Source: Planctomycetota bacterium (GTDB taxonomy: Bacteria > Planctomycetota > SZUA-567). From it: 64,000 nt of DNA. The stretch spans positions 1 to 64,000 of the forward strand of contig JAGUZQ010000058.1 of the NCBI GenBank assembly GCA_020060765.1, given 5' to 3'. Shown here in pieces: positions 44,233-54,736 of this stretch (its first letter is position 1; each line of letters begins with the position of its first letter). A program made the translations under genes and the position numbers. Below the pieces are notes generated by a model, which was given only the letters and a program-made list of their open reading frames with translations, was not told the DNA's origin and ran no database searches.

Positions 44233-45981
44233 ATGACCATACCCAGCGACAGCGTCAGGCGTTCGATTCTGGTTTATTCAATCGTCATGCTGCTGGTGGC
44301 GACTGTCGCTGTGGCGGTGTCAGGCATTTTTCCCCTGTACCGGCAACTGCGTAGCGCCAACGAGGACAAAATCCTTTCACTGACCCGCGCGCGCGCGGCG
44401 ACCGCGCGGATTTTCCTGCTGGACGCGGAGGAGTCGGCCCGGCAATTGGCGGGGCGAACCGGCCTGCGGTTGAAACTGGAGGAATACGGCAAGGGAGATT
44501 GTTCGCGCGAGGAAATCGCGCACTACGTGCAACTCAGCCTGTACGACGCCGTAGCCAATTCCCCCGGCATCAAGGGCGTGCTGTGTCTGGACGCGCAAGG
44601 CCGTCCTCTGGCGCGTGCGGGTGTGGAGGTGCCGGAAGAGGTGGTCGCTTCCGCCCCTTCGGGAAAGGAATTCCACCAGATATCCGCTCTTCCCCTGCGC
44701 CTGGCAAATACGGTATATCTGCTTATGCGTGTGCCGGTTCGCGGCGGGGAAAACCAGTTGGTCGGATGGCAAGTCGTCATTCACGGCATCAACGAATTGC
44801 GCGCGAAATTCGATGAAGGCATCGACATCGGCGAATCGGAGGAGACAATCCTGGGCTGGTTTCCCGACGATAAAGCAGAGGTGTTTTTCCGCGTAGGCGA
44901 TTCGGGGCTGTCGCAGACCGCCGAAGCCTCGCAGATAGACCATTGCCTGCAACTGGCCAACGCCGGTCAGCGGGGAATGCTCCGTATCCCGACCACGAAA
45001 GCCCCCTTCGTTCTCGCCTATGCTCCGGTGCCGGGAACCGGCTGGGCGCTGTGCATTAACGAAACCGAAAACGCGCTGCTGGACGAATTGCATCGCCTGA
45101 TCGACAACCTGATTTTCCTGGTGGCGATTATCCTGCTGGCGGGAATCGCTGGCATGGTGTTGTTGCTGCGCCCGCTGGCGGGCAAGCTCATCATCCGTAC
45201 CCAGGACATGGAGCGACAGATTTTGCAGCGTACCGAGGATCTGCGACGGGAGCGGGAACAACTGCTGCGCCTGACCAAACAGGTCAAGGCAGTCAACGAG
45301 GAACTGGACGCCTTTACCCGCACCGCCGCCCACGACCTGCGCACCCCCCTGGTCAGCATCAAGGGCTTTGCCGAACTGTTGCTGCTGTCGGAGTTCGGCG
45401 AAAAAGACCCCGAAACCAAGGACGCGCTCACCAGGATCGTAAACGGCGCTTCCCGCGCCAACCGCCTGATCGACGCGCTGCTGGATTACGCCCGTGCGGG
45501 CAAGATCGAACCGCACCGCGAGCAGGTCAACCTGTCAGCTATCGCTAACGAGATCATGGCCGAATTGCACGTGCAGGACACCTCCCGTAACGTGCAGATA
45601 GATATACCGGAAAATTTGCTGGCCTACGCCGATTCCGGGCTGATGCACATCGCCTTACAGAACCTCCTCGGCAATGCCTGGAAATATACTTCCCGCATCA
45701 AGGCGGCGCGCATCGAGTTCGGAGAAATCACGCGGGACGGAAAGCGGGTCTTCCGCATCTCGGACAATGGCGTCGGCTTCGACATGCTCTATGCCGAGCA
45801 ACTGTTCGAGCCGTTCCGGCGGCTGCACACGGAAAAGGAATACGCAGGCACCGGCATCGGCCTTTCCACCGTGCAGCGCATCATCGAGCGACATGGCGGC
45901 CAAATCTGGGCCGAAAGCCGCGTCGGCGTCGGCACCACCTTTTTCTTCTGGCTCAACGAGGAAAATAATTCATCGCGATAG
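44233..45981 (+). CDS. Membrane-bound sensor histidine kinase
   Basis: A 582-residue kinase. One helix (about 10-33) and a second (about 292-318) border a large periplasmic sensor domain. A coiled linker leads to the dimerisation domain with the phosphorylated His367 in AAHDLRTPL, then an HATPase domain (NLLGNAWKYTS, DNGVGFDM, GTGIGLSTVQRI). The closing part (HGGQIWAES ... GTTFFFWL) is typical of the phytochrome/hybrid-type group. The ATG at 44233 follows GGAG. No response regulator is adjacent, so its partner and signal are unknown. Confidence 0.92.
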   Translation: MTIPSDSVRRSILVYSIVMLLVATVAVAVSGIFPLYRQLRSANEDKILSLTRARAATARIFLLDAEESARQLAGRTGLRLKLEEYGKGDCSREEIAHYVQLSLYDAVANSPGIKGVLCLDAQGRPLARAGVEVPEEVVASAPSGKEFHQISALPLRLANTVYLLMRVPVRGGENQLVGWQVVIHGINELRAKFDEGIDIGESEETILGWFPDDKAEVFFRVGDSGLSQTAEASQIDHCLQLANAGQRGMLRIPTTKAPFVLAYAPVPGTGWALCINETENALLDELHRLIDNLIFLVAIILLAGIAGMVLLLRPLAGKLIIRTQDMERQILQRTEDLRREREQLLRLTKQVKAVNEELDAFTRTAAHDLRTPLVSIKGFAELLLLSEFGEKDPETKDALTRIVNGASRANRLIDALLDYARAGKIEPHREQVNLSAIANEIMAELHVQDTSRNVQIDIPENLLAYADSGLMHIALQNLLGNAWKYTSRIKAARIEFGEITRDGKRVFRISDNGVGFDMLYAEQLFEPFRRLHTEKEYAGTGIGLSTVQRIIERHGGQIWAESRVGVGTTFFFWLNEENNSSR

Positions 45982-46062
45982 TATCTGATTGGCTTGCGGA
46001 TAAGGGCGCTACACGTACATAAATTTCCCAGCCGCTTTTTTCCAGCCTTTTCCGCAAGCAAT

Positions 46063-46090
46063 TTGACAATCAGCATCAGTGGTGTATACT
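46063..46090 (+). promoter_or_regulatory. Predicted promoter of the GntR regulator gene
   Basis: Near-consensus TTGACA (46063-46068), 16 bp, TATACT (46085-46090). The start site would lie near 46097, inside the palindrome listed next. Confidence 0.75.
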
Positions 46091-46104
46091 AACCATACCG
46101 GTTA
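46090..46104. promoter_or_regulatory. Operator candidate at the regulator's start site
   Basis: TAACC-ATACC-GGTTA is an inverted repeat with a 5-base centre placed exactly over the predicted start site, where an autorepressor would bind. Upstream of the next gene, AACC-A-GGTT (around 47216) is a loosely similar short palindrome. Confidence 0.45.
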
Positions 46105-46133
46105 TAACTTACCGACAAGTAACAGGATAAAGC

Positions 46134-47204
46134 ATGGCAACGCGAAAAGCGGCTGATTCAGGGATTTTGTTGGAAAATGTGCCGATATATCTGCAGATCA
46201 GGCAGTTTCTGTTGCACGCAGTTTCGGTTCATGCCGACCCCGCCAGGCGGCTGATGTCGGAGCGGGAGTTGTGCGCCAAGTTCGGCGTCAATCGCATCAC
46301 CGTGCGCCGCGCCCTGCGTGACCTGGTCGACAGCGAACTGATTATCGTCAAGCCCGGCAGCGGGGTTTATATCAATCCCGAAAAGCTGAACAACCGCCAT
46401 TTTTTCTTGCGCAACTCCTATAAAGTGTTGGTGATAATAGGTTACGGTCGGCACGTCGATTACGATGGCTTTTTCCTCAATATCATGGCCAGGATTTACG
46501 ACCAGTTAAAATGCCTGCCGACAAGGGTGAAATTTATCGAATTTCTGTTCGAGACCGACGCGATGCTGTCGGAAATTATGATGCATATGCCTGATGGCGT
46601 GTTGTGGGTGCATCCGCCGGAAAGCGTGGCAGGCGCAATCGCGGATTTGCGGCAACATGTTCCGGTATATACGGTTGGCGAAGCGGCGATCGGCGATCCC
46701 TGTAACATCACCATGGATTATCGCGCCGCCGGGCGGCTGGCGGCCTCGTGGCTGCTGGAAAACGGCGGGAAAAGACTGATGTTTGTCGGAAATCTCAACT
46801 CGCATCACGTCAGGAGCGAGGTATTTGCGGGCTGGACAGAAGAATATTCCGCACACGGCTGGCAACATGATGAGAATCTTCGTTTGGACTCAGATACCGA
46901 TATTCGGAAAAGAGCAAAAAAACTATTAAAAACAGGCGAAATTGACGGTATTTTCGTCTTTGGTTCGGAATTCGCGGCGATTGACCTGGTTTTTTCCGAG
47001 CTGAAACTGGCGCCTGACGCGGTGCCGGTGATACTGGACGAGAATTATTTCGCCACTTTTGAAGCATATATCACTCCTGCCGCCAAGATTCAGATGTTTT
47101 CGTCTCGCGTGCCTGAAATCGCGGCTCTGAATCTTTTCCACAAAATGCGCGACCCCGGATTCATTTCGAAAGAAGTCGTGCTGTCTCCTTCTATTGTCAG
47201 TTAA
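46134..47204 (+). CDS. GntR/LacI-type transcriptional regulator
   Basis: A 356-residue regulator. An N-terminal GntR winged helix (about 18-85) shows SERELCAKFGVNRITVRRALRDLV and the wing PGSGVYI. It is joined to a periplasmic-binding-protein-like sensor (about 95-350) of the LacI type, containing TMDYRAAGRLAASWLLENG and GIFVFGSEFAAIDLV. This AraR-like architecture usually senses a sugar. It heads a glycan-degradation cluster (DUF4838, GH20, sugar isomerase) that it probably controls, and has a promoter with a palindrome for possible autoregulation. The ATG follows AGGATA. Confidence 0.92.
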   Translation: MATRKAADSGILLENVPIYLQIRQFLLHAVSVHADPARRLMSERELCAKFGVNRITVRRALRDLVDSELIIVKPGSGVYINPEKLNNRHFFLRNSYKVLVIIGYGRHVDYDGFFLNIMARIYDQLKCLPTRVKFIEFLFETDAMLSEIMMHMPDGVLWVHPPESVAGAIADLRQHVPVYTVGEAAIGDPCNITMDYRAAGRLAASWLLENGGKRLMFVGNLNSHHVRSEVFAGWTEEYSAHGWQHDENLRLDSDTDIRKRAKKLLKTGEIDGIFVFGSEFAAIDLVFSELKLAPDAVPVILDENYFATFEAYITPAAKIQMFSSRVPEIAALNLFHKMRDPGFISKEVVLSPSIVS

Positions 47205-47260
47205 AAGGATTAAACCAGGTTGAGCTTTGCCGACTTTTGCAGGTTTTGGAGGGCTATTTC

Positions 47261-50200
47261 ATGAAAACCGGTATTGTTGTTATATTCCAATTGTGCTTGC
47301 TGTCTTTGCCGCTTCGGGGAGGGGAAAACCTGCTGGCCGAGCGTGATTTCGGCATAGTAAAGGGCTGGGGCGCGATACCGAACAAACCGGAAAACACCGG
47401 AACGGTCACGCTGGCCAACCGAGTACTGACTTTGAAGCGGAATAGAACCGGGGGAGACTTCAAGCTTTACCTGGGATTGAATTCGCTGGCTAAAAAAGAA
47501 CCTTACCGGTTTTTGTGCAAGACCAGAAAAGTTGGCGCAGGCGTCGGGAGCATGAGGGTGATTTCCTTCAAGCAGGAGGGAATTGATATTTTGCAGGAGC
47601 GGGAAATAGGGGTCAGCAATGTCTGGGGCAACGCGGAATTGAATTTTACCGTTCCTGAAAATTCCACCATGATCTGCTTCCAGTTTTTCCCGCCGGAGGA
47701 AATCGACGGCAGCGTGTCGCTGGCGCAGTTCACGCTGCTGGCGGGAAACGACCAGAGGCCGCCGGAGGAAATATTGCAGCCGGTGGAAACCATGGCGAAG
47801 CAGTACAAGCCGCTAAAGGAAAGCGAGGCGGTCGGCGCGGCGGTGGTGTATGAGGAAAAAAATCTGCTGATGAACGGCGACCTGTCGCGGGAGAGTTTCA
47901 GCATCCCCCTGCCGCTGCACTGGAAACACGGCTACGGGCAGGACAAGCCGGAGTTACGGGAACTATATCTGCTGAAAGACGGCGTGCTGCAACTGAAGAC
48001 GCCGATGCAGATTATCCAGGAAGTCGATATCGCGCAGGAGGCGGCGACGTCTTATACGCTGGTAATTCGAGCGCGCGTTCTTGCCGGGAGCTTGTCATGC
48101 AGCGTAAACTTGCGCGACCTTCGCGACCAGAAAGACAGCAACGTAATTAGTAAAAACTGTCCCGCAGCCGAAGGATGGCAGGAGCTGCAATTGGAATTTA
48201 CCCTTCCCGTCGACGCCGCTCCCGGCAAATTCATCATCAGCCTATACGCCAAGGAGGAAGGCGGCTGCGCGGAAGTGGACGAGGTCAAGCTCTTGCCGGT
48301 CGCTCCCGCTGTGCGCGCGGAGGCGAAAAATGTCTGTATAGAGGATGCGGAAAATATGTATCCCGCGACCGGGATTTATCTGGCTCCCGATGCCAGCTAT
48401 TACGAGTCTCGGGCAGCCAAATATCTCCAGAAATCCCTGTATTCCGCCGGAGGAAAATATCTCGACATCATGATGTTGGAAAACGGACAAGCTACGCCTG
48501 TTCCCGGCATGATCCGGATCGGCAATGCTTTTCTCTCCGCGGAGGAAAAGGCGTCGTTACGTGAAGGCGGTTATGCAGCCAGAAGCGAGGGTGGTTCAGT
48601 CGCTATCGGCGGCAGCGACGACGGCGCGATCCACGGCGCGTTCATGCTGCTGAAGTCGCTGGGGATAGAATACTTTACGCCCTATCAGCACACCCTGCCG
48701 ACAGACGAAACGCTGTGCGTGCCTGAATTCAGCGTCACGAAAAATCCCGCTATCGGCTACCGCTTCGCCTCGGGGGCGCGGCGAACCTCGTTTGAGATGT
48801 TGGGTTATTCCGACTACCGGTTATGGGCCGATTCCTACAACCGCCTGGGCAGGTGGATGTCAACCGAACACACCGCGCCGTTCCTGGTCGATCCGCACAA
48901 GTATTTCAAGACCCATCCGGAGTATTACGCGCTGGACAAGAACGGCAAACGCTCCTGGCCTGCGCGCGGCCTGATCGATTTCCATCTCTGCCTGTCCAAT
49001 CCGGAAGTGCAGAAGATCGCGACCGAGACCCTGCTCAACTGGATGGATGCCGAGCCCTGGGCGAAAATCTTTTTCGTCTCCTGCGGCGACGGGCACGGCT
49101 GGTGCCAGTGCGACTATTGCAAATCCTGGGACACGGCTGGCAGCGACCCGGCGGACGGCCAGATGACCGACCGCAACCTCCGCTTCGTCAACCTGCTGGC
49201 GCGGGAGGCGGCGAAAAAACATCCCGACAAAATCGTCGTCGCCATCGCCTATTGCGGTTGCCGCCGCGCGCCGTTACTGGTCAAGCCAGAGTCCAACGTG
49301 CAGTTTGTCTACTGCCCCTACCCGCCGGTCTGGAACTGCTGGCTGCATGCCGACTGTCCCAAAAACCGGCGCGGTCGGGAGGAATTCGCCCGCTGGCTCC
49401 AGCAACAGCCTGGCCGGATCGGCATCTTCGACTATCCTACCGGTTGGAAATCCCCCACCGGCGGCTTCTACGCCATGACGCGGAAAATCCAGACCTACGA
49501 GGATTTTGGAATTACCCAGATATCTTTCTGCGGACAAGACGCCTTCCTGGAGGAATTCGACTACGTCGCCGGCCGGCTGCTGTGGAATGAACGCACCGAT
49601 ATCGAGGGAGATATCGACGCCTTCATGAAATTCCGCTACGGCGCGGAAGCGGCGGATCCGATGCGCAAGTATTTCAACCTGGTGCAGGAACGCGAGCGCG
49701 CCCTCAGCCTGCACCGCTACGACCAGCCCGCCAGCATGGTCGACGAACAGTTTTTCCGCACCGGTCTTGCGCTGCTGAACGAGGCGGCGGAAAAGACCTT
49801 GCCTGAAGGTCTGCTAGGCATAGACCGGCAGCGGATGTATCTGTTGCAGGATTATCTCAGGCAACACAACAAAACTTCCGGTCTGAAAGGCGCGGCGCTG
49901 GAGGAATACGCCGTCAATCTGGCGGAGATGCTCAAGTTGTTCCAGAAATTCAAGCGGACATCGGCGGAATACCGGGTGACGGTGCGCGACCTGCTGGTGC
50001 GCGACGCCCAGATAGATATCGGCGCCACGAACCCGTGGTACAATTCCCCTGTCATCCAGGAGTTCTGGCAAAACCCCGTCGCGATGATGCTGAGAAAAAT
50101 CGCCAGCTACGAGGAAAGAGACGGCGAACTGGTGTTCAACCTGGAACGGTTCGCGGGCGGAGAAAACACCAAGAGCTATCAATACGAAGGATTGCCCAAA

Positions 50201-50596
50201 TCCGTGCGCCCCTTCTCCAAGGTCTTGCGCCGGGTCAGCTCGCCTTACTCGAAAATAAACACCGGGTTTGAATTGGTTGCCATTCCGGAAAAAGATGGGG
50301 TATTATATCTGGAGGGACTGGACGACGAGAAGGAAGGCGTCGCCTCGGTGCGGGTCAGTATCAACGGCAAGGTGGTGTATGAGGGCGTCAACGGCTATGC
50401 GGGCGAGGATTGGAGCGTGCGCGAAATCCCGGTTCCGGCGGGATTGTTCGTGGCGGGCGAAAACACTTTGCTGATCGAAAACATCACGCCAGACAAAATC
50501 CCGCTGCCCACTTTCGAGGAAGCCGAAGCGCCGCAGCAGGACTATAACTGGGGCTGGATGATGATTTCCAACTGCCGGTTGAAGCTGGCGCAATGA
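47261..50596 (+). CDS. Secreted DUF4838 glycan-active protein
   Basis: A 1111-residue exported protein. A signal peptide ([20 protein letters not shown]) is followed by two beta-sandwich modules of the carbohydrate-binding type (about 25-170 and 205-350, each starting NLL). Then come an alpha-glucuronidase-like N-domain (about 380-480) and the DUF4838 TIM-barrel region (about 490-800), with cysteine-rich [13 protein letters not shown] and YCGCRRAP. A helical and a beta domain end the protein. DUF4838 proteins are predicted glycoside hydrolases of unknown substrate. The ATG at 47261 follows GGAGGG and starts the signal peptide. It is next to the regulator and the GH20 enzyme. Confidence 0.85.
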   Translation: MKTGIVVIFQLCLLSLPLRGGENLLAERDFGIVKGWGAIPNKPENTGTVTLANRVLTLKRNRTGGDFKLYLGLNSLAKKEPYRFLCKTRKVGAGVGSMRVISFKQEGIDILQEREIGVSNVWGNAELNFTVPENSTMICFQFFPPEEIDGSVSLAQFTLLAGNDQRPPEEILQPVETMAKQYKPLKESEAVGAAVVYEEKNLLMNGDLSRESFSIPLPLHWKHGYGQDKPELRELYLLKDGVLQLKTPMQIIQEVDIAQEAATSYTLVIRARVLAGSLSCSVNLRDLRDQKDSNVISKNCPAAEGWQELQLEFTLPVDAAPGKFIISLYAKEEGGCAEVDEVKLLPVAPAVRAEAKNVCIEDAENMYPATGIYLAPDASYYESRAAKYLQKSLYSAGGKYLDIMMLENGQATPVPGMIRIGNAFLSAEEKASLREGGYAARSEGGSVAIGGSDDGAIHGAFMLLKSLGIEYFTPYQHTLPTDETLCVPEFSVTKNPAIGYRFASGARRTSFEMLGYSDYRLWADSYNRLGRWMSTEHTAPFLVDPHKYFKTHPEYYALDKNGKRSWPARGLIDFHLCLSNPEVQKIATETLLNWMDAEPWAKIFFVSCGDGHGWCQCDYCKSWDTAGSDPADGQMTDRNLRFVNLLAREAAKKHPDKIVVAIAYCGCRRAPLLVKPESNVQFVYCPYPPVWNCWLHADCPKNRRGREEFARWLQQQPGRIGIFDYPTGWKSPTGGFYAMTRKIQTYEDFGITQISFCGQDAFLEEFDYVAGRLLWNERTDIEGDIDAFMKFRYGAEAADPMRKYFNLVQERERALSLHRYDQPASMVDEQFFRTGLALLNEAAEKTLPEGLLGIDRQRMYLLQDYLRQHNKTSGLKGAALEEYAVNLAEMLKLFQKFKRTSAEYRVTVRDLLVRDAQIDIGATNPWYNSPVIQEFWQNPVAMMLRKIASYEERDGELVFNLERFAGGENTKSYQYEGLPKSVRPFSKVLRRVSSPYSKINTGFELVAIPEKDGVLYLEGLDDEKEGVASVRVSINGKVVYEGVNGYAGEDWSVREIPVPAGLFVAGENTLLIENITPDKIPLPTFEEAEAPQQDYNWGWMMISNCRLKLAQ

Positions 50597-50627
50597 TGGT
50601 ACAAGTTTTTCCTTGAGGGAGAGTAAT

Positions 50628-51374
50628 ATGAAACGCGCGGCGAAAAAACATAAAGGCTTCACGCTGGTGGAACTGCTGGTGGTGATTACCATCCTCTCCA
50701 TCCTGGCGGCGTTGCTGCTACCCACCCTGAGCCGCGCGCGGATGGTGGCTAACCGCCTGGCCTGCGCCAGCAACCAGAAACAGATCGGCCTCGCGTCGGT
50801 GTCGTATACCGACAGCTACGGCGGCTGGATTGTCTATAAAGGCGGCGTTACGCCGCATACCGGCACCGCCGTCGAACCCGGCTGGTATTATTATCCGCTC
50901 GCCAACAACTGGATCAATAAGTTGCTGGTGTTGACCGGCAGCGAACCGGAATATTCCGTCGCTGGCGGCAACTACAGCAACCCCGTCAACTGGGGCAAAG
51001 GCATTTTCCGCTGCGCCGCCAAGGGTGATGAAAAAACCGCCACCGCCACCCAGTTCTGGTACGGCGGCTACGCCTTGAACGAGCGCATCACCGGCACTTA
51101 TTTTCCTCCGTACTCTTACGGCTATGACCCGCGCCGGCTCAGCCAGGTCAATTCGCCCTCCACCAAGATTTTCCTGATGGACACCCGCGACGATTCCGCC
51201 AACGTCATTTCACAGGTCGCTATCGATTATAACTGGATCTATTCCAGCCGCCACGACTCCACCAGCAACACCCTCTGGTTCGACAGCCACGTCTCTACCC
51301 TGCGGGACAATCAGACCATGAACGCCTACGGCACCAACTGGAACGGAAACCATAGCCTGTGGATTATACCATGA
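50628..51374 (+). CDS. Prepilin-like secreted protein (type II/IV N-terminal methylation motif)
   Basis: A 248-residue protein with the prepilin peptidase site [14 protein letters not shown] and a hydrophobic helix to about residue 38. The soluble part ends in [16 protein letters not shown], which resembles the H-x9-DG motif of the pseudopilin-like proteins abundant in Planctomycetes and Lentisphaerota, with DS in place of DG. These small proteins occur next to sugar hydrolases, but their job is unknown. The ATG at 50628 follows GAGGGAGAG. It sits between the DUF4838 and GH20 genes, in one probable transcript. Confidence 0.88.
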   Translation: MKRAAKKHKGFTLVELLVVITILSILAALLLPTLSRARMVANRLACASNQKQIGLASVSYTDSYGGWIVYKGGVTPHTGTAVEPGWYYYPLANNWINKLLVLTGSEPEYSVAGGNYSNPVNWGKGIFRCAAKGDEKTATATQFWYGGYALNERITGTYFPPYSYGYDPRRLSQVNSPSTKIFLMDTRDDSANVISQVAIDYNWIYSSRHDSTSNTLWFDSHVSTLRDNQTMNAYGTNWNGNHSLWIIP

Positions 51375-51452
51375 AAAATTCGTACAATACCTTAGCCGTT
51401 AATGATCGGTAGTCGGCTTGACGGATACTTGTTTTATTAGAAAGAAATCGAA

Positions 51453-53252
51453 ATGACAAACGCCCTTTTCCCGCAACCGAAAGCTTTGCGTTCGCAGGGG
51501 TCGCTGAATCTTTCCGGGCGCGACCGCATCGCACTCGATCCTAAGGCAACCGATCGGCTGGCCGCGCACGTTCTGCGTTTTGCCGACGAATGCGCGCTGC
51601 CGGTAAAACCGGAAGTCGGCAAAAGTGCCTCGTCGCGCGACCTGCTGACCATTGTTCTCGGCGACGAGAACATCGCGCCGCAAGGCTACCGTATCCGCAT
51701 GGACGGAGGCATCACTCTCGCCTCGCGCGACGAGGCAGGCGCGTTTTACGGGTTGATGACGCTGAAACAGTTATTTGAAAATGGGCTGGACAAACCTCTG
51801 TCTATCGACGACGAGCCGGATTTCCCGGCGCGCGGCTACATGCTGGACATCAGCCGCGACAAGGTGCCGACGATGGAAACGATGTTCAGGCTGGTCGACC
51901 TGCTGGCGGTACTCAAACTCAATTATCTGGAACTGTACATGGAGCACACCTTCGCCTTCCGCGACCACGGCGTGGTCTGGCAGGGGTCGTCGCCTTTCAC
52001 CGCCGCCGAAATCCTGCGCCTCGACGCTTATTGCCGCGAACGCTATGTCGATCTCGTGCCGAATCTGAATTCGTTCGGGCATCTGCGCCGCTGGCTGGAG
52101 CATCCGGAATACCGACACCTGGCGGAATGCCCCGACGGCTATACTTACGAAACTCGCGTGGAAACCACCGGCTTCACGCTCAAGCCGGACGCCGCCAGCC
52201 TCGCTTTTGTCGCCTCGCTTTACGACGAAATGCTGCCGAATTTCACTTCGCCGTATTTCAACGTCGGCTGCGACGAGACCGTCGATCTGGGGCTGGGCGC
52301 GAGCAAAGAGTTGTGCAAGAAGAAGGGCAAGACGCGCGTTTACGTGGATTACCTGTTGGAGATTTACCGGCTGGTTACTGCGCGCGGGCGGCAGATGATG
52401 TTCTGGGGCGACATTATCCTGCACGAGCCGCAATACATCAAGGAACTGCCGAAGGATTTGATCGGGCTGGTGTGGGGTTACGAACATACCCACCCGTTCG
52501 CGGAGCAATGTGCCGCGTTCGCCGATTCCGGCATTCCCTTCCGCGTCGCGCCCGGCACTTCTTCCTGGAATTCGCTGCTGGGGCGCACCGACAACATGTT
52601 GGGAAATATCCGTAGCGCCTGCAAAAACGGCAAGGCTGCCGGAGCGGGCGGCGTGCTTAACACCGACTGGGGCGACAACGGCCACCACCAGTATCTGCCG
52701 GTCAGCTACGCGGGAATTATTTCGGGCGCATGTTTTTCCTGGTCGCAAGCGGCTAACGAAAATCTGGATATCGCCGCCGCGCTGGAGCAGCTCTGCTTCC
52801 GCGACCAGACCGGGCGGCTGGGCGGGATTTTCCGCGACGCAGGCAACGTATATCTGCTGGCTAACGACCCCGTCATTCACAATTCCACCCGCTGCAACAA
52901 CCTGTTTTTCCGCAAGAAACATTGCCTGGATTTTCTCAAGGCCGAGCCTCTGCGCGCGACGGAAAAACGCCTGCGGGAACTGGCCGAGGAACTCCCCGCC
53001 ACGCGCCCGGCCGCGCCGGACGGTTCGCTGATAAAACGGGAGCTGGCCAACAATCTCGCCATGGCTCTGTCGGGAATCCGTTACGGCCTGGCGGAACTGG
53101 GAGACGCGCCCTATTCCGCGCGCGAGCGCCGCGCCGACCTGGCGGCGATCCTGGGCGAACACGAGGAACTGTGGCTGGCGCGTAACCGCCCCGGCGGACT
53201 CTCCACCAGCGGGAAAATGCTCCGCGACCTGATAAGCGAGGATGCAAAATGA
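51453..53252 (+). CDS. GH20 beta-N-acetylhexosaminidase-like enzyme
   Basis: A 599-residue enzyme without a signal peptide, so probably cytoplasmic. The N-terminal 100 residues form the GH20b domain. The barrel begins at FPARGYMLDISRDKVPTM and carries the paired catalytic residues Asp274-Glu275 in NVGCDETVD, as expected for substrate-assisted hydrolysis of terminal N-acetylhexosamine. The C-terminal 150 residues are helical. It shares an ATGA overlap with the isomerase gene downstream. It may finish the breakdown of oligosaccharides that DUF4838 begins outside the cell. Confidence 0.87.
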   Translation: MTNALFPQPKALRSQGSLNLSGRDRIALDPKATDRLAAHVLRFADECALPVKPEVGKSASSRDLLTIVLGDENIAPQGYRIRMDGGITLASRDEAGAFYGLMTLKQLFENGLDKPLSIDDEPDFPARGYMLDISRDKVPTMETMFRLVDLLAVLKLNYLELYMEHTFAFRDHGVVWQGSSPFTAAEILRLDAYCRERYVDLVPNLNSFGHLRRWLEHPEYRHLAECPDGYTYETRVETTGFTLKPDAASLAFVASLYDEMLPNFTSPYFNVGCDETVDLGLGASKELCKKKGKTRVYVDYLLEIYRLVTARGRQMMFWGDIILHEPQYIKELPKDLIGLVWGYEHTHPFAEQCAAFADSGIPFRVAPGTSSWNSLLGRTDNMLGNIRSACKNGKAAGAGGVLNTDWGDNGHHQYLPVSYAGIISGACFSWSQAANENLDIAAALEQLCFRDQTGRLGGIFRDAGNVYLLANDPVIHNSTRCNNLFFRKKHCLDFLKAEPLRATEKRLRELAEELPATRPAAPDGSLIKRELANNLAMALSGIRYGLAELGDAPYSARERRADLAAILGEHEELWLARNRPGGLSTSGKMLRDLISEDAK

Positions 53253-54058
53253 AACTCAGCATGTGCCAGTATTCATTCGTGCGGTTGATCGAAGGCGAGA
53301 ACTGGGATATTCCGAAATTCGTGACTGAGTGCGCCGCCCTGGGGCTTCCGGCCTGCGATTTTCACCAGCGCCTGGTGGGCACGCCCGACGCGGCCAAGGC
53401 CAGGGTCATTCTTTCCGCACTGAAGGAAAACGGCCTGGCCATCAGCGGATTTTCCCTTTCCAATAACTTCGGCCTGGAAAACCCGGAAGCGCACCGGCAG
53501 CAGCTTGCCAAGGCGGTGCAAGGCATGGAATTCGGCGCCGACCTGGGCGCGAAAATCATCCGTTTTTTCGGCTGCGAAGACAATCCCCGCGTCTGGCGCG
53601 AGTGCATGGACAAATGTCTGCCGGTGGCGGAAAAACATGGCCTGATTATAGCCCTGGAAAATCATGGCGGTTTTTCCAGTTCCGCTTCCGCCCAACTCAG
53701 GGATATCGAAGCCTTCAACTCGCCGCACCTCAAGGCGCTGATCGATATCGGCAATTATCTGCAGGTTGGGGAAGACCCGGTAAGCAGTATCAGGAAAGTT
53801 CGGAAACACTGCGCCTACGTTCATCTGAAGGATTTCAGTATCTTTCCCCAGGGTTCCGATCAGGGGGTGTTCCGACCGCGTGCCGGACATAACCTTCGCG
53901 GAGAAACTATCGGAGAGGGAGACCTTGATCTCGCCGGTTGCCTGGCCGCGTTACGCGAGGGAGGATACGGTGGATACGCGGCGGTTGAATTCGAGGGACA
54001 GGGCGATGTCCGGGAAGGGATCGAAGCCAGCCTGCGCAACATCCGCGCGTTAATGTGA
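53249..54058 (+). CDS. Sugar phosphate isomerase/epimerase (xylose isomerase-like TIM barrel)
   Basis: A 269-residue TIM-barrel protein of the AP endonuclease family 2 fold. Putative metal ligands are Glu in ALENHGG, Asp in DIGNYL, His in YVHLKD and Glu in AVEFEGQG. Substrate is unknown, but it would isomerise or epimerise a monosaccharide released by the glycan enzymes. It is coupled to the GH20 gene by a four-base overlap and ends the GntR-controlled group. Confidence 0.88.
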   Translation: MKLSMCQYSFVRLIEGENWDIPKFVTECAALGLPACDFHQRLVGTPDAAKARVILSALKENGLAISGFSLSNNFGLENPEAHRQQLAKAVQGMEFGADLGAKIIRFFGCEDNPRVWRECMDKCLPVAEKHGLIIALENHGGFSSSASAQLRDIEAFNSPHLKALIDIGNYLQVGEDPVSSIRKVRKHCAYVHLKDFSIFPQGSDQGVFRPRAGHNLRGETIGEGDLDLAGCLAALREGGYGGYAAVEFEGQGDVREGIEASLRNIRALM

Positions 54059-54075
54059 AACATCTGAAAGCGGAT

Positions 54076-54103
54076 TCGAGATAGCATCTCTTTTAAATCT
54101 CGA
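54076..54103 (+). terminator. Hairpin between convergent operons
   Basis: TCGAGAT (54076-54082) and ATCTCGA (54097-54103) can pair. The inner stem GAGAT-AGC-ATCTC (54078-54090) is followed by TTTT, which would make a weak plus-strand terminator at the end of the glycan group. Flanking CTGAAA and TTTCAG extend the pairing with a bulge. Confidence 0.5.
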
Positions 54104-54119
54104 TTTCAGGCGAAGCGGT

Positions 54120-54704
54120 TTAGCTGATGCCTGCCGCGCGTCCGGCGGCGAAGGCTTTTTCGTTCAGTTCGTGCAGCTTTTCCGGCAGGGACTCCTTGAT
54201 CACTTCCAGCCAGGTCGCTTCCAGAATGTCGAAATGTTTCGACAACGCGCCCAGCATGGCGATGTTGCTTGCCTTGATGTTGCCCGCGTCCTTGGCGATG
54301 GCGCTGCCGAGGATGCGCTCGACCTTGCCGTATTCCGCCAGCCGTGCATCAATATCAGCCGGATATTCCGCCTTGCCCTCCAGCACCGAGGAAGGCTCGA
54401 TCCGGAAATCGTTGACAATGAAAGTGCCGCCGGGCTTGAGGAAGTGGGCGTAACGCAGCGCCTCCAGCTCCTCCAGCGCCAGCACGTAATCCGCTTCGCC
54501 CTCGGTGATGATGGGCGAGAAGACTTTTTTGCCCCAGCGGATATGGCTGGTGACGCTGCCGCCGCGCTGGGCGAGGCCGTGGATTTCGCTTTTCTTCGCG
54601 TCGTTGCCGCAGCGGAACGCGACGTTGGCCAGAATATCCGACAGGCGGATAATGCCCTGCCCGCCGACTCCGACCGCGAGAATGTTGATGATCTGGTCAC
54701 TCAT
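54120..54704 (-). CDS. iorB: Indolepyruvate:ferredoxin oxidoreductase beta subunit
   Basis: A 194-residue gamma-type domain protein. It has GVGGQGIIRLSDILANVA, SEIHGLAQRGGSVTSHIR and EADYVLALEELEALR, all characteristic of IorB. Together with the alpha chain it decarboxylates aryl or branched 2-oxo acids to acyl-CoA with reduction of ferredoxin, in the cytoplasm of anaerobes. It follows iorA by about 30 bases, with GGAGG before the ATG, and ends the buk-ptb-iorA-iorB group. Confidence 0.94.
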   Translation of the reverse strand: MSDQIINILAVGVGGQGIIRLSDILANVAFRCGNDAKKSEIHGLAQRGGSVTSHIRWGKKVFSPIITEGEADYVLALEELEALRYAHFLKPGGTFIVNDFRIEPSSVLEGKAEYPADIDARLAEYGKVERILGSAIAKDAGNIKASNIAMLGALSKHFDILEATWLEVIKESLPEKLHELNEKAFAAGRAAGIS

Positions 54705-54736
54705 TTATCTGCCTCCGTTTTTTTTATCCATAAACG

